Below, piece after piece: positions 23,887 to 32,677 of a stretch of 64,000 nt of DNA (position 1 is the stretch's first letter; each line of letters begins with the position of its first letter). This stretch comes from Haloarcula salina. Its GTDB lineage: Archaea > Halobacteriota > Halobacteria > Halobacteriales > Haloarculaceae. The position numbers were made by a program, and so were the translations under genes. The notes under the pieces were generated by a model that was not told the origin of the DNA, did no database searches, and worked only from the letters and a program-made list of their open reading frames with translations. The stretch is from assembly GCF_010119195.1 (NCBI RefSeq), contig NZ_WRXL01000002.1, positions 62,001 to 126,000 of the forward strand, in the 5' to 3' direction.

Positions 23887-23913
23887 CAGCAGTCGCGCCC
23901 GGGCCGAGCGACC

Positions 23914-26385
23914 CTACTCTTCGACGACGACGGTCCCGACCATGCCGGCGGCCTCGTGCGGAATGCAGACGTAGGGGTGCTCGCCGGCCGTCTCGAACGT
24001 GTGGACGTAGCTCTGGCCCGACTGAACTGCGCCCTCGCCGTTCTCCCAGCCCTCGCGGGCCGCCGACTCGCTCTCGAAGCCGCCGGAGGCCCAGTACGTG
24101 GCGCCCTCGGGGAGGTCGGCCTCGACCGCAGTGACCGAGTGCGGCTCGCCGCCGACGTGCTTCCAGGCGACTTTGTCGCCGACGCTGACGGTAAGTTCCT
24201 CCGGCGCGTACGCGACGGCCTCCATGTCGACGATGTGGTTCGCGTCCTCGGGCACGCCCTCGACGACGTCCGGGCCGCCGGACAGCGACGTCTCGGTCTC
24301 CTCGCCGCCGTGGTCGCCGTGACCGCCGGAGTCACTCGGGGCGCTGTCGACAGCGCCGACGACGGCGAAGGCCCCGGTCCGGGCGGCGTTCGCGAACGCG
24401 GTCGCGCCGTCGGTCGACCCGCTCTCCAGTCCGGCGACGTAGTCGTTCAGTGCGGCTTCGAAGGACTCGTAGGCCTCGGCGTCGGCGTTTTCGAGCATGT
24501 CGTGGACCGTCGCGTTCTCGAAGGTGGCGAACACGTCGCTGACGATACTGGCGGCTCCGGGGCCGGTCCCGCCGCCGCTCGACCCGACGATGGCCCTCAC
24601 CGATTCGACGGCCGCGCCGTAGAACGTCTTCGCGGCCGCGTACACGTCGCCGCCGTCGTTCGCGGCGGAGATGACGCCCCCGAGCGCCTCGTCCTCGAAG
24701 CGGTGGTAGAGGTCCTCGTCCGCCTCCTCCAGCGCCTCGTGGTAGCCGGCGGCCCCTGACTCGAAGAACGCCAGCGCCCCCTGGGCGGTCGACGCCGCGC
24801 GGTCGGCGTTCCCGAGCGCGTTCGTCGCCGCGGCGTCGAACGCGAGCCCGACCATGTACGTCGCGCCGGACCCGCTGGCGACGGCGGCGCTGTGGGCCGA
24901 TTCGAACTCCAGCAGGGCCGCGAGGACGCCGTCGTGGTGGGTCCCGACCGCGTCGTCGTCACCGTTCTCGTAGGCCGTCTGGAGGCTCGCGAGGTGTTCC
25001 TCCTCGAAGCGGTGATAGAGGTCCTCGCTGGTCTCCTCCAGCGTCTCGTGGAAGTCGAGTTGATTCTCCTCGAACCGGGCGAACAGGTCGGAGACGAGCG
25101 TCGCCGCCCGCCCCGCCTGGCCCTGTCGGTACAGCTCGCGCGCGTCAGCGAACCGGGCCTTGAAGAAGCCCGACTGGAGGGCCGGCGCGTTCCCGCCGGC
25201 CAGTGCCTCGATGCCGGCGACGAGATTGGTGTCGACGGTCTCGGCTGCCGACGCGATCCCCTCGCTGTTCCCGTTCTCGACGGCCGTCGACAGGTCCGAC
25301 AGCCCGCCCTCGAAGGCCTCGTAGGCCTCGCCGTCAGCCTCTTCGAGGGCGTCGTGAGCGGCCGCGCCCTCGAAGTGCGCGAACACGTCCTCGACCATCG
25401 TCGCCGCCGTGTCCGTCTCGCCGGCGCGGGCCAGCCACGCGGCGTCGTGGACGCGGGCCCGGTACGTGTTCAGCGTCGTCGCGTGGGCGTAGTCCGCTCC
25501 GACGCCGCCGCCCGACGCGAGCGCGGCCGCGTCCCAGCCGCGGGCCTGCATCGCGGAGAGGTGGCCGGCCCCGGCGACCGAGTCGGTCGGCGCGATGGCG
25601 TACGCGCCCTGCACGGCCGCGTCGAGCGCGGCGCGGGCCTGCTCGGTGACGCCGGCCGCGTCCTCGCTGCTCGCCGCCTCGCCGATACCCGCGAGCCCGC
25701 TCTCGAAGGCCTCGTAGGCCTCGCCGTCGGCCTCCTCCACGGCGCTGTAGACCGGGCCGTCCTCGAAGGCGACCGTCGTCTCCTCGGCCACCGTCGCGGC
25801 CCCCTCGAAGGAGCCGAGCCTGGCGGCGACGACGGCGTTGCTCGCGCGACTTCCGAGCAGGAGCAGGTCGAAGGCCCGCGTCGCCCTCTGGCCGGCGGCG
25901 GACTGCTGGGCCGTCTGGAGCTTCCCGGACGCCTCGCTCGCGGCGTCGGCCGCGGCCCCCACCTCGCCCTCGGAGAGCGACGACTGGAGTTCCCCGAGGG
26001 CCTCCTCGAACCCCTCGTAGGCGGACTCGGAGACCGATTCCAGCTGCTCGTGTGCGCCGTACTCGCCCGACGCGCCCTCGAAGCGGGCGAAGACGGACTG
26101 AGCGACGCTCGCCCCCGCGCTCGGCGCGCCCGCTCGCCCGAGCGCGACGGCGTCGAACAACCGCGCCCGGTAGGCGTTCCACTCGGCCGCGACGGCGGTC
26201 ATCGGGCCGACCGAGACCTCGCTCTCGGTCTGCGTGCCTTCGGTCTCGGTTTGTGTCCGTGTCCCGGTCGCGTCACTGCCAGAGGTCTCGGTACTCGGGC
26301 CACCGGATTGCGTGCCCGGACAGCCGGCAAGCAGTCCGGTCGCGGTGATCCCCACGGTCTTCAGCAAGTCGCGTCTGCGTGGCAT
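23914..26385 (-). CDS. Tat lipoprotein with repeated DUF5059 units and C-terminal cupredoxin (halocyanin-like) domain
   Basis: An 823-residue exported protein. MPRRRDLLKT is a Tat signal and LLAGC (Cys22) a lipobox, so it is probably a cell-surface lipoprotein. A Thr/Gly/Ser-rich linker follows. The body is a series of Ala-rich helical units, each with a recurring A-x-E-A-Y-E-x-F-E or DLYHRFEEE phrase, as in DUF5059 proteins. The last 100 residues form a plastocyanin-like domain with type 1 copper ligands His (GEPHSV), Cys and His (YVCIPHE) and Met (AAGMVG). The start at 26385 puts the Tat motif at residue 3. Two DtxR-like boxes upstream suggest iron regulation, perhaps as part of metal uptake or electron transfer. 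Confidence 0.88.
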   Translation of the reverse strand: MPRRRDLLKTVGITATGLLAGCPGTQSGGPSTETSGSDATGTRTQTETEGTQTESEVSVGPMTAVAAEWNAYRARLFDAVALGRAGAPSAGASVAQSVFARFEGASGEYGAHEQLESVSESAYEGFEEALGELQSSLSEGEVGAAADAASEASGKLQTAQQSAAGQRATRAFDLLLLGSRASNAVVAARLGSFEGAATVAEETTVAFEDGPVYSAVEEADGEAYEAFESGLAGIGEAASSEDAAGVTEQARAALDAAVQGAYAIAPTDSVAGAGHLSAMQARGWDAAALASGGGVGADYAHATTLNTYRARVHDAAWLARAGETDTAATMVEDVFAHFEGAAAHDALEEADGEAYEAFEGGLSDLSTAVENGNSEGIASAAETVDTNLVAGIEALAGGNAPALQSGFFKARFADARELYRQGQAGRAATLVSDLFARFEENQLDFHETLEETSEDLYHRFEEEHLASLQTAYENGDDDAVGTHHDGVLAALLEFESAHSAAVASGSGATYMVGLAFDAAATNALGNADRAASTAQGALAFFESGAAGYHEALEEADEDLYHRFEDEALGGVISAANDGGDVYAAAKTFYGAAVESVRAIVGSSGGGTGPGAASIVSDVFATFENATVHDMLENADAEAYESFEAALNDYVAGLESGSTDGATAFANAARTGAFAVVGAVDSAPSDSGGHGDHGGEETETSLSGGPDVVEGVPEDANHIVDMEAVAYAPEELTVSVGDKVAWKHVGGEPHSVTAVEADLPEGATYWASGGFESESAAREGWENGEGAVQSGQSYVHTFETAGEHPYVCIPHEAAGMVGTVVVEE

Positions 26386-26393
26386 ACACTCGA

Positions 26394-26407
26394 TTAGGTG
26401 CACCTAA
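26394..26407. promoter_or_regulatory. DtxR/IdeR-like operator of the cupredoxin lipoprotein gene
   Basis: TTAGGTGCACCTAA, a perfect palindrome, lies 9-22 bases before the ATG at 26385, with TTAAGT about 30 bases before it as TATA box. A bound repressor would block initiation. A metal repressor of the DtxR/SirR/Idr type is the likely ligand. Confidence 0.65.
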
Positions 26408-26427
26408 AACACTTAATTGCTCCGAAC

Positions 26428-26443
26428 TTTCGGGCACCCTAAA
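26428..26443. promoter_or_regulatory. Second, imperfect DtxR-like box
   Basis: TTTCGG-GCAC-CCTAAA differs from the TTTAGG-N4-CCTAAA form by one base. It lies about 20 bases further upstream than the palindrome at 26394-26407, giving a possible double operator. Confidence 0.4.
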
Positions 26444-26593
26444 AATTCGGGGAACCGGACTCTCGTCGGTGGATACCGCGAATATTCGCGGTTCAGAACG
26501 GAATCAGTTCAGCGGACGCTGGACCCTCGAAACCAACGGGTACCTGAGCTGACCGTTCGTGGTCGTCTCCGCCGTCCTGAACGCTGCACGGTC

Positions 26594-27367
26594 TCACAGC
26601 GACAGCGTCACGCCGTCCCCGGCCGCGACGCCGAAGGCCTCGTCGCCGCGGCCCCGGTTGACGGCGAGCTCGACGTTGCCGTGGCTGCCGACGGTGACGA
26701 GGCGCTGTCCGGAGTCGACGGCCGCGTACGCGCGCCGGACCGGCACGTCGTCACCGCCGACCGCGACCGTCTCGCCGAAGCGCTCGGCGAGCACGTCGCC
26801 GGGAACGTTCGTGATCGCGTTGCCGAAGCCGTCGACGACGAGGATCTCGCCGGTCGCCCCGTCGTCGTCGACCGACGGCTCGGGGAACCGCAGGTCGACG
26901 CAGTCCCCGGACGGCGCTGTCTCCGGTCGCTCCTCGACGCGCTCGACGCCGGAGTCGTGGACGGCGGCGGCCGCGGGCGCGAAGACGTCCCGGCCGTGGA
27001 ACGTCGTGCTGGCGGTGTCGTCGTAGGCCCACGTGAACGCCTCGACGCCGCCCTCGTCACCGGCGGCCGCGGCCAGCTCGCGGGCGACCGGCAGGAGGAC
27101 GCCGTTGTCGGGACCGACGAGCGCGTGCCCGCCCGCGCGGACGACCAGCGCGTCCCGGTCGGTCCCGACGCCTGGGTCGACGACGACGCAGTGGACCGCC
27201 GGCGGGAAGTACGGGAGCGTCTGCGTGAGCCAGAACGCGCTCGCGCGCACGTCCTGGCGCGGGAAGTCGTGGGCCACGTCCTCGATGCGGGCGTCGCTTC
27301 GCCCGCAGATGACGCCCTTCATCGCCGCGGGGTACGGCGACCCGAAGTCGGAACTGAGCGTGATCAT
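26594..27367 (-). CDS. SAM hydrolase / SAM hydroxide adenosyltransferase (DUF62 family)
   Basis: A 257-residue enzyme that cleaves S-adenosylmethionine to adenosine and methionine using water. The N-terminus ITLSSDFGS with Asp7, the block VVDPGVGTDRDALVV and GPDNGVL are the family signature, and VDGFGNAITNV opens the C-terminal barrel. Its ATG overlaps the stop of the nadM gene by three bases, so it is translated after nadM. The two together suggest a link between SAM/adenosine and NAD metabolism, which is inference. Confidence 0.88.
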   Translation of the reverse strand: MITLSSDFGSPYPAAMKGVICGRSDARIEDVAHDFPRQDVRASAFWLTQTLPYFPPAVHCVVVDPGVGTDRDALVVRAGGHALVGPDNGVLLPVARELAAAAGDEGGVEAFTWAYDDTASTTFHGRDVFAPAAAAVHDSGVERVEERPETAPSGDCVDLRFPEPSVDDDGATGEILVVDGFGNAITNVPGDVLAERFGETVAVGGDDVPVRRAYAAVDSGQRLVTVGSHGNVELAVNRGRGDEAFGVAAGDGVTLSL

Positions 27368-27933
27368 CGCTCGTCGAAGCCGTCGAGTTTCTCCTCGACC
27401 GACTCGTCGGCCGCGGTGTAGCGGTCGAGCGAGTCGCTGGCCGAGACGTGCTGGAGGCGCTTGATGCCGTGGATCTCCTCGATGACCTCGACCACGGACG
27501 GCGGGACGCGGTCGCGCCAGGACTCGTCGTCGATCATGCGCTGGCGGATCTCGCTGCCCTCCAGGCGGTCCCGGTCGAACATCGGGGACTGACGGACCTC
27601 GATGCCGGCCTCCTCGAACAGGCGGACGACGAGCGGGTTGTTCGAGTAGGCCACGTCGAAGTCCGGGCACATGCTCTCGACGTGGCTCACCCAGACGGCG
27701 TTGCGGTTGATGTCTTCGAGGGGTACGACGTACGTCGTCAGATCGTACTCCGAGACGGCCTTCGTGATCATCATGATCCGCTCACCGGCGGTAAACGGGT
27801 CGTGAGTGGTGTGCGAGTCGTCGGCGCTTCCGATGCCGAGGACGAGCTCGTCCACCTCCTCGGCGATGCGTTCGACCATCGAGTGATGGCCGTTGTGATA
27901 CGGCTGGAAGCGGCCGATGTAGAACCCACGCAT
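27364..27933 (-). CDS. nadM: Nicotinamide-nucleotide adenylyltransferase
   Basis: A 189-residue archaeal NMN adenylyltransferase that makes NAD from NMN and ATP. The nucleotidyltransferase motif is GRFQPYHNGHHSMV (7-20, HxGH-like), and the C-terminal ISxxR-like element appears as EGSEIRQRM (125-133). Length is normal for the family. A T-rich TATA-like stretch (CTTTTTGAAA, minus strand) is about 30 bases upstream. First gene of an overlapping pair with the SAM hydrolase. Confidence 0.93.
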   Translation of the reverse strand: MRGFYIGRFQPYHNGHHSMVERIAEEVDELVLGIGSADDSHTTHDPFTAGERIMMITKAVSEYDLTTYVVPLEDINRNAVWVSHVESMCPDFDVAYSNNPLVVRLFEEAGIEVRQSPMFDRDRLEGSEIRQRMIDDESWRDRVPPSVVEVIEEIHGIKRLQHVSASDSLDRYTAADESVEEKLDGFDER

Positions 27934-28104
27934 ACACGTGAGTGAGACGGGTGGTTTCAAAAAGGCGACGACGGGGAACGGCCGGCGCACTCGAACCGAG
28001 ACACCCGGACGCAGTCTGGCGGTTTCGGGGGTGTGGTACGGACGAACGCGGGGAGAAAGTATATCAGTCGACAGTCCTTCGATACCGATGTTAGCAACGT
28101 TTGT

Positions 28105-30234
28105 ATGAGCGACAACACCGACACCGACGCGGCTCCCGACCCCGACCGGGAGGCGAGTGACGCCGGGGAGGAGGCGTCCAGTGACGGGGCCGAACGAGAC
28201 CCCGACGCCCCCGCTTCTGACCCCTCGGCCGACGAGCCATCCGGCGCGCCCGAGGACTCTCAGGCGGGCGACGGAGCAACGTCCGAAACGACACTCGGCA
28301 GCGACGTCCAGGTCGACGGCGAATCCGAACTGGAAGGCGACGAGGAGGCCTTGCTCGGCGGGCTCGAAATCGAGTCGACCGCCGACATCGAGGTCCCCGA
28401 CCGTCTCGTCGACCAGGTCATCGGCCAGGACCACGCCCGTGACGTGATCAAGAAGGCGGCCAAACAGCGCCGCCACGTGATGATGATCGGCTCCCCCGGG
28501 ACGGGGAAGTCGATGCTCGCGAAGGCGATGAGCCAGCTGCTCCCGCGGGAGGAACTACAGGACGTTCTCGTCTATCACAACCCCGACGACGGCAACGAGC
28601 CGAAAGTGCGCACGGTCCCCGGCGGGAAGGGAGAACAGATCGTCGAGGCCCACAAGGAGGAGGCCCGCAAGCGAAATCAGATGCGGACCTTCCTGATGTG
28701 GATCATCATCGCCATCGTCATCGGCTACGCGCTGATCCTCGTCCAGCAAGTCCTGCTGGGCATCCTCGCCGCCGGTGTCATCTACCTCGCGTTCCGCTAC
28801 GGCTCGCGCGGCAGCGACGCGATGATCCCGAACCTGCTGGTCAACAACGCGAACCAGAAGACCGCGCCGTTCGAGGACGCGACCGGTGCCCACGCGGGTG
28901 CCCTGCTCGGCGACGTCCGCCACGACCCGTTCCAGTCCGGCGGGATGGAGACGCCGAGCCACGACCGCGTCGAACCCGGCGCGATCCACCAGGCCAACAA
29001 AGGCGTGCTGTTCGTCGACGAGATCAACACGCTCGACATCCGCAGCCAGCAGAAGCTGATGACGGCCATCCAGGAGGGCGAGTTCTCCATCACGGGCCAG
29101 TCCGAGCGCTCCTCGGGCGCGATGGTCCAGACCGAGCCCGTCCCCTGTGACTTCATCATGATCGCGGCGGGGAACCTCGACGCGATGGAGAACATGCACC
29201 CCGCGCTCCGCAGCCGAATCAAGGGCTACGGGTACGAGGTGTACATGGACGACACCATCGACGACGACCCCGAGATGCGCCGCAAGTACGCGCGCTTCGT
29301 CGCCCAGGAGGTCGAGAACGACGGTCGGCTCCCGCACTTCACCGAGGAGGCCGTCGAAGAGGTCATCCTCGAAGCCCGCCGCCGCGCGGGCCGCAAGGGC
29401 CACCTCAGCCTGAAGTTCCGCGACCTCGGCGGACTGGTCCGCGTCGCCGGCGACATCGCCCGCGCCGAGGACCGCGAGCGCACCGAACGCGCCGACGTGC
29501 TCCAGGCCAAGCGCCGCTCCCGGTCCATCGAGCAACAGCTCGCGGACAACTACATCGAGCGCCGCAAGGACTACGAGCTGACGGTCAACACCGGCGACGT
29601 GGTCGGCCGCGTCAACGGCCTCGCCGTCATGGGCGAGGACAGCGGCATCGTCCTCCCCGTCATGGCCGAGGTCACGCCCTCGCAGGGCCCCGGCCAGGTC
29701 ATCGCGACCGGCCAGCTTCAGGAGATGGCCGAGGAGGCCGTCCAGAACGTCTCGGCCATCATCAAGAAGTTCTCCGACGAGGACATCTCCGAGAAGGACG
29801 TTCACATCCAGTTCGTCCAGGCCGGCGAGGGCGGCGTCGACGGCGACTCCGCCTCGATCACGGTCGCCACGGCCGTCATCTCCGCGCTGGAGAACGTCCC
29901 GGTCGAGCAGAACATCGCCATGACCGGCTCGCTGTCGGTCCGGGGCGACGTGCTCCCGGTCGGCGGCGTCACGCACAAGATCGAGGCGGCCGCGAAGGCC
30001 GGCCTCGACACGGTCATCATCCCCGAGGCGAACACGCAGGACGTGATGATCGAAGACGAGTACGAGGACATGGTCGAGATCATCCCGGTCTCGCACATCT
30101 CCGAGGTGCTGGAGGTCGCGCTCGCCGGCGAACCCGAGAAGGACTCGCTGGTCGACCGCCTGAAGTCCATCACGGGCAAGGCCCTCGAACACGAGGTCGG
30201 GCGACAGGGCAGCGGCAGTCCCAGCCCGCAGTAA
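28105..30234 (+). CDS. lonB: Archaeal membrane-anchored Lon protease (LonB)
   Basis: A 709-residue ATP-dependent protease. Residues 1-85 are a strongly acidic extension. Walker A is GSPGTGKS (about 129-136), two TM helices occur at about 196-232 inside the AAA+ module (as in all archaeal LonB), and Walker B is GVLFVDEIN. The proteolytic domain has the catalytic Ser in GDSASITVA and Lys in THKIEAAAKAG. In haloarchaea LonB degrades membrane and carotenoid-pathway proteins and is essential in Haloferax. The ATG at 28105 fits the N-terminal MSDNTD start; AGTATATC at 28058-28066 is a plausible TATA box leaving a short leader. A CPBP protease gene follows three bases after the stop. Confidence 0.95.
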   Translation: MSDNTDTDAAPDPDREASDAGEEASSDGAERDPDAPASDPSADEPSGAPEDSQAGDGATSETTLGSDVQVDGESELEGDEEALLGGLEIESTADIEVPDRLVDQVIGQDHARDVIKKAAKQRRHVMMIGSPGTGKSMLAKAMSQLLPREELQDVLVYHNPDDGNEPKVRTVPGGKGEQIVEAHKEEARKRNQMRTFLMWIIIAIVIGYALILVQQVLLGILAAGVIYLAFRYGSRGSDAMIPNLLVNNANQKTAPFEDATGAHAGALLGDVRHDPFQSGGMETPSHDRVEPGAIHQANKGVLFVDEINTLDIRSQQKLMTAIQEGEFSITGQSERSSGAMVQTEPVPCDFIMIAAGNLDAMENMHPALRSRIKGYGYEVYMDDTIDDDPEMRRKYARFVAQEVENDGRLPHFTEEAVEEVILEARRRAGRKGHLSLKFRDLGGLVRVAGDIARAEDRERTERADVLQAKRRSRSIEQQLADNYIERRKDYELTVNTGDVVGRVNGLAVMGEDSGIVLPVMAEVTPSQGPGQVIATGQLQEMAEEAVQNVSAIIKKFSDEDISEKDVHIQFVQAGEGGVDGDSASITVATAVISALENVPVEQNIAMTGSLSVRGDVLPVGGVTHKIEAAAKAGLDTVIIPEANTQDVMIEDEYEDMVEIIPVSHISEVLEVALAGEPEKDSLVDRLKSITGKALEHEVGRQGSGSPSPQ

Positions 30235-30237
30235 CGG

Positions 30238-31059
30238 ATGCCCGAGTGGGCCGCCTTCGTCGGCCTGACGGGTCTTCTTCTGACCGCGCTGCTCGGTCTG
30301 GCACGGCTCTCACAGGGAGCGGTGCGGACCGACGGCGGCGGGATGCAGTCGGTCGCCGGCCGGTCCCGAGCGGACCGCGACCCGACGATTCCTCGATTCG
30401 AGACGCGGCAGGCGGCGGCCGAGCGCGAACGACTGACCGAGCGACTCGCGCCGGAGGACCTGTCGACGGGCGCGCTGCTGGCCAACGTCGCGTTCACGCA
30501 GGGCCTGTTCGGCGCGCTGCTGGTCGCGGGCGCGTTCTACTTCGAGATCCCAGCGAACGCGTTCGGCGTCGCCGCCGACCCGCTCTCGACCGGACTGCCG
30601 GCGCTGGCGATCGGTGTCGGCGCGGGCGTGGGCTTCTGGATCGGCAACGAGGCCGCCGCGGCGGTCGCCGACGGCTTCGGCGTCGCCTTCGACGAGTCGC
30701 TACGGGAACTACTGGCACCGGACTCGGCCGGCGGCTGGGTCGTCTTGCTCGGCGTCGTCCTCCCCGTCATCGCCGTCGTCGAGGAACTGCTCTTCCGGGC
30801 GGCGGCCGTCGGCGTCCCCGTCGCGGGGCTGGGCGCGCCGGCGTGGGCGATGGCCGTCGTCGCCTCCGTCGCGTTCGCGCTCGGCCACGGCGCACAGGGG
30901 AAGGCCGGCATCGTCGTCACCGGTGGGCTTGGCCTCGCGCTCGCGGGGCTGTTCGTCCTCACGAACAGCCTGCTCGCGGTCGTCGTCGCTCACTACCTCG
31001 TGAACGCGCTCGAACTGATCGTCCACGAGGGGCTGGGCGTCGACCGGCTCTGGGCCTGA
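30238..31059 (+). CDS. CPBP family intramembrane metalloprotease
   Basis: A 273-residue membrane protein of the CAAX protease/bacteriocin-processing family. The three conserved motifs are present: EELLFRA (about 181-187, metal-binding Glu-Glu and Arg), FALGHGAQ (about 219-226) and HYLVNALEL (about 254-262). About seven TM helices. It begins three bases after the lonB stop and is surely co-transcribed, so two membrane proteases are made together. Confidence 0.88.
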   Translation: MPEWAAFVGLTGLLLTALLGLARLSQGAVRTDGGGMQSVAGRSRADRDPTIPRFETRQAAAERERLTERLAPEDLSTGALLANVAFTQGLFGALLVAGAFYFEIPANAFGVAADPLSTGLPALAIGVGAGVGFWIGNEAAAAVADGFGVAFDESLRELLAPDSAGGWVVLLGVVLPVIAVVEELLFRAAAVGVPVAGLGAPAWAMAVVASVAFALGHGAQGKAGIVVTGGLGLALAGLFVLTNSLLAVVVAHYLVNALELIVHEGLGVDRLWA

Positions 31060-31111
31060 ATGGCCCCTTGGCTGACAGGTGATAGCAATACTGAAAGCTG
31101 TCGGCGACGAC

Positions 31112-32677
31112 ATGCGAGCAGTGACCGCATCCGACCCTCTTCCGGACGAGGCGACGGCTATCGTCGCCAGCGCGCCGGTGGGAATCACCGTCTTCGACAC
31201 CGAGCCGGTGCTTGTTTCGGTCAACGACCGGTTTCTGTCGCTGACGGGACACGATCGGACGGCCGTGCTGGGTCGTGGGTACCGGACGTTCCTGGGCCCC
31301 GAGACGTCGGCCGACGCCGTCGATCGACTCGACCGGGCGGTCGCCGAGCGCGTCCCCGAAACCGTCGAACTGCAGGTCCAGCGGTGCGACGGGTCGACCT
31401 TCTGGGACCGGCTCCGGCTCACGCCGCTCGCCGACGACGACGGGACGGTGACCGGATTCAGTATGTTCCACGAGGACGTCACCGCCCTGCGGACACAGCG
31501 GCAATCGCTGGAAGCGCTCAATCGGTTCGCCAGCCGGGTCCAGAGCGAGGAGAGCGTCGACGCGATCTGTGACCGCACCGTCGAGGCCGCCGCCGACATC
31601 CTCGACTTCGATATGTGTACCGTGATGCTCCGCGACGGCGAGTGGCTCGTGCCGCGCGCCACGTCGAAGGACGCGCCGCCCGGCGGGAGCAGGCGGATGC
31701 GTCTCGACCAGGGGCTCGCCGGCCTGACCTATCGGACCGGGGAGTCGCAGGTGGCGACCGACATCGACCGCGACGAGAACGCCGACCCGGCGAAGCCGAC
31801 GTACAAATCGGGACTCAGCGTGCCGGTCGGCGACCTGGGCGTGTTCCAGGCGGTGATGTCCGAGGTGGACGGCTTCGAGACGCAGGACGTCGAACTGGCC
31901 GAACTGCTGGCCAGACACACCGCCACCGCCATCGAGCGCATCGAGCGCGAGCAACACCTCCGCCGGCAGAACGAGCGTCTCGACGAGTTCGCCGACGTGG
32001 TGAGCCACGACCTCCGGAACCCGATCTCGGTGCTCGAAGGGTCGCTCGAACTCGCCCAGCGAACGGGCGAGGAGGAGCACTTCGAGCGCTCGAAACGGGC
32101 CGTCGACCGGATGACCGAACTCGTCGACAGCCTCCTGACGCTCGCACGCCGCGGTGACGACGCCGGCGATCTACGCCCGGTCGCGCTGGCCGACGTGGCC
32201 GAGTCCGCCTGGGCGCACGTCGAGACCGGCGACGCCGCCCTCTCCGTCGAGACGGATCTCGTCGTCGAGGCCAACGAGGCGCGGCTCACGCAACTGTTCG
32301 AGAATCTCTTTCGAAATGCTGTCGAACACGGTTCGACAAACCTTCCTTCGGAAGCTCAGGAAGATGCCGTGGAGCACGGCTCCACGTGCAGTCAGAACGC
32401 GGCCGACGGCGAGGGCGGGCCGCTCCACGTCCGGGTCGCCGCCCTCGGTGTCGGAACCGGCTTCGCCATCAGCGACGACGGCGTCGGTATCCCCCCGGAA
32501 GACAGGGAGGCCGTGCTTCGGACGGGCTATTCAACCGCCGCCGACGGCACCGGACAGGGACTCGCCATCAGCAAGCGCATCGCCGAGGGACACGGGTGGA
32601 CGTTCACGGTCGGCGCGAGCCGCGAAGGGGGCGCGCGCTTCGAGGTCTCCGGGGTCGAGGCACTCGATGCCCCGTAG
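31112..32677 (+). CDS. PAS-GAF sensor histidine kinase
   Basis: A 521-residue soluble kinase. A PAS domain (about 15-125) and a GAF domain (about 145-280, including LDQGLAGLTYRTGESQVATDI) are followed by HisKA with phospho-acceptor His299 in VVSHDLRNP and a HATPase domain with N-box NLFRNAVEHG and G boxes DDGVGIPP and GTGQGLAIS. In the N-box loop the phrase A-V-E-H-G-S-T occurs twice within 25 residues, an internal duplication. No TM helices, so it senses a cytosolic signal. I prefer the ATG at 31112 (AATACT-type box about 25 bases upstream) over a GTG at 31079. No response regulator is adjacent. Confidence 0.92.
   Translation: MRAVTASDPLPDEATAIVASAPVGITVFDTEPVLVSVNDRFLSLTGHDRTAVLGRGYRTFLGPETSADAVDRLDRAVAERVPETVELQVQRCDGSTFWDRLRLTPLADDDGTVTGFSMFHEDVTALRTQRQSLEALNRFASRVQSEESVDAICDRTVEAAADILDFDMCTVMLRDGEWLVPRATSKDAPPGGSRRMRLDQGLAGLTYRTGESQVATDIDRDENADPAKPTYKSGLSVPVGDLGVFQAVMSEVDGFETQDVELAELLARHTATAIERIEREQHLRRQNERLDEFADVVSHDLRNPISVLEGSLELAQRTGEEEHFERSKRAVDRMTELVDSLLTLARRGDDAGDLRPVALADVAESAWAHVETGDAALSVETDLVVEANEARLTQLFENLFRNAVEHGSTNLPSEAQEDAVEHGSTCSQNAADGEGGPLHVRVAALGVGTGFAISDDGVGIPPEDREAVLRTGYSTAADGTGQGLAISKRIAEGHGWTFTVGASREGGARFEVSGVEALDAP

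Larger units (their letters stand above)
23526..23913. other. 388-base gap: a vestigial ORF, a DtxR-like box and a T-rich terminator
   Basis: No full gene is evident. It contains, right to left on the minus strand, a T-run after the cupredoxin gene (23881-23886), a promoter-like block with an inverted repeat (23834-23849), and a 41-codon frame (23701-23826). The left 175 bases show nothing I can interpret. Confidence 0.5.
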
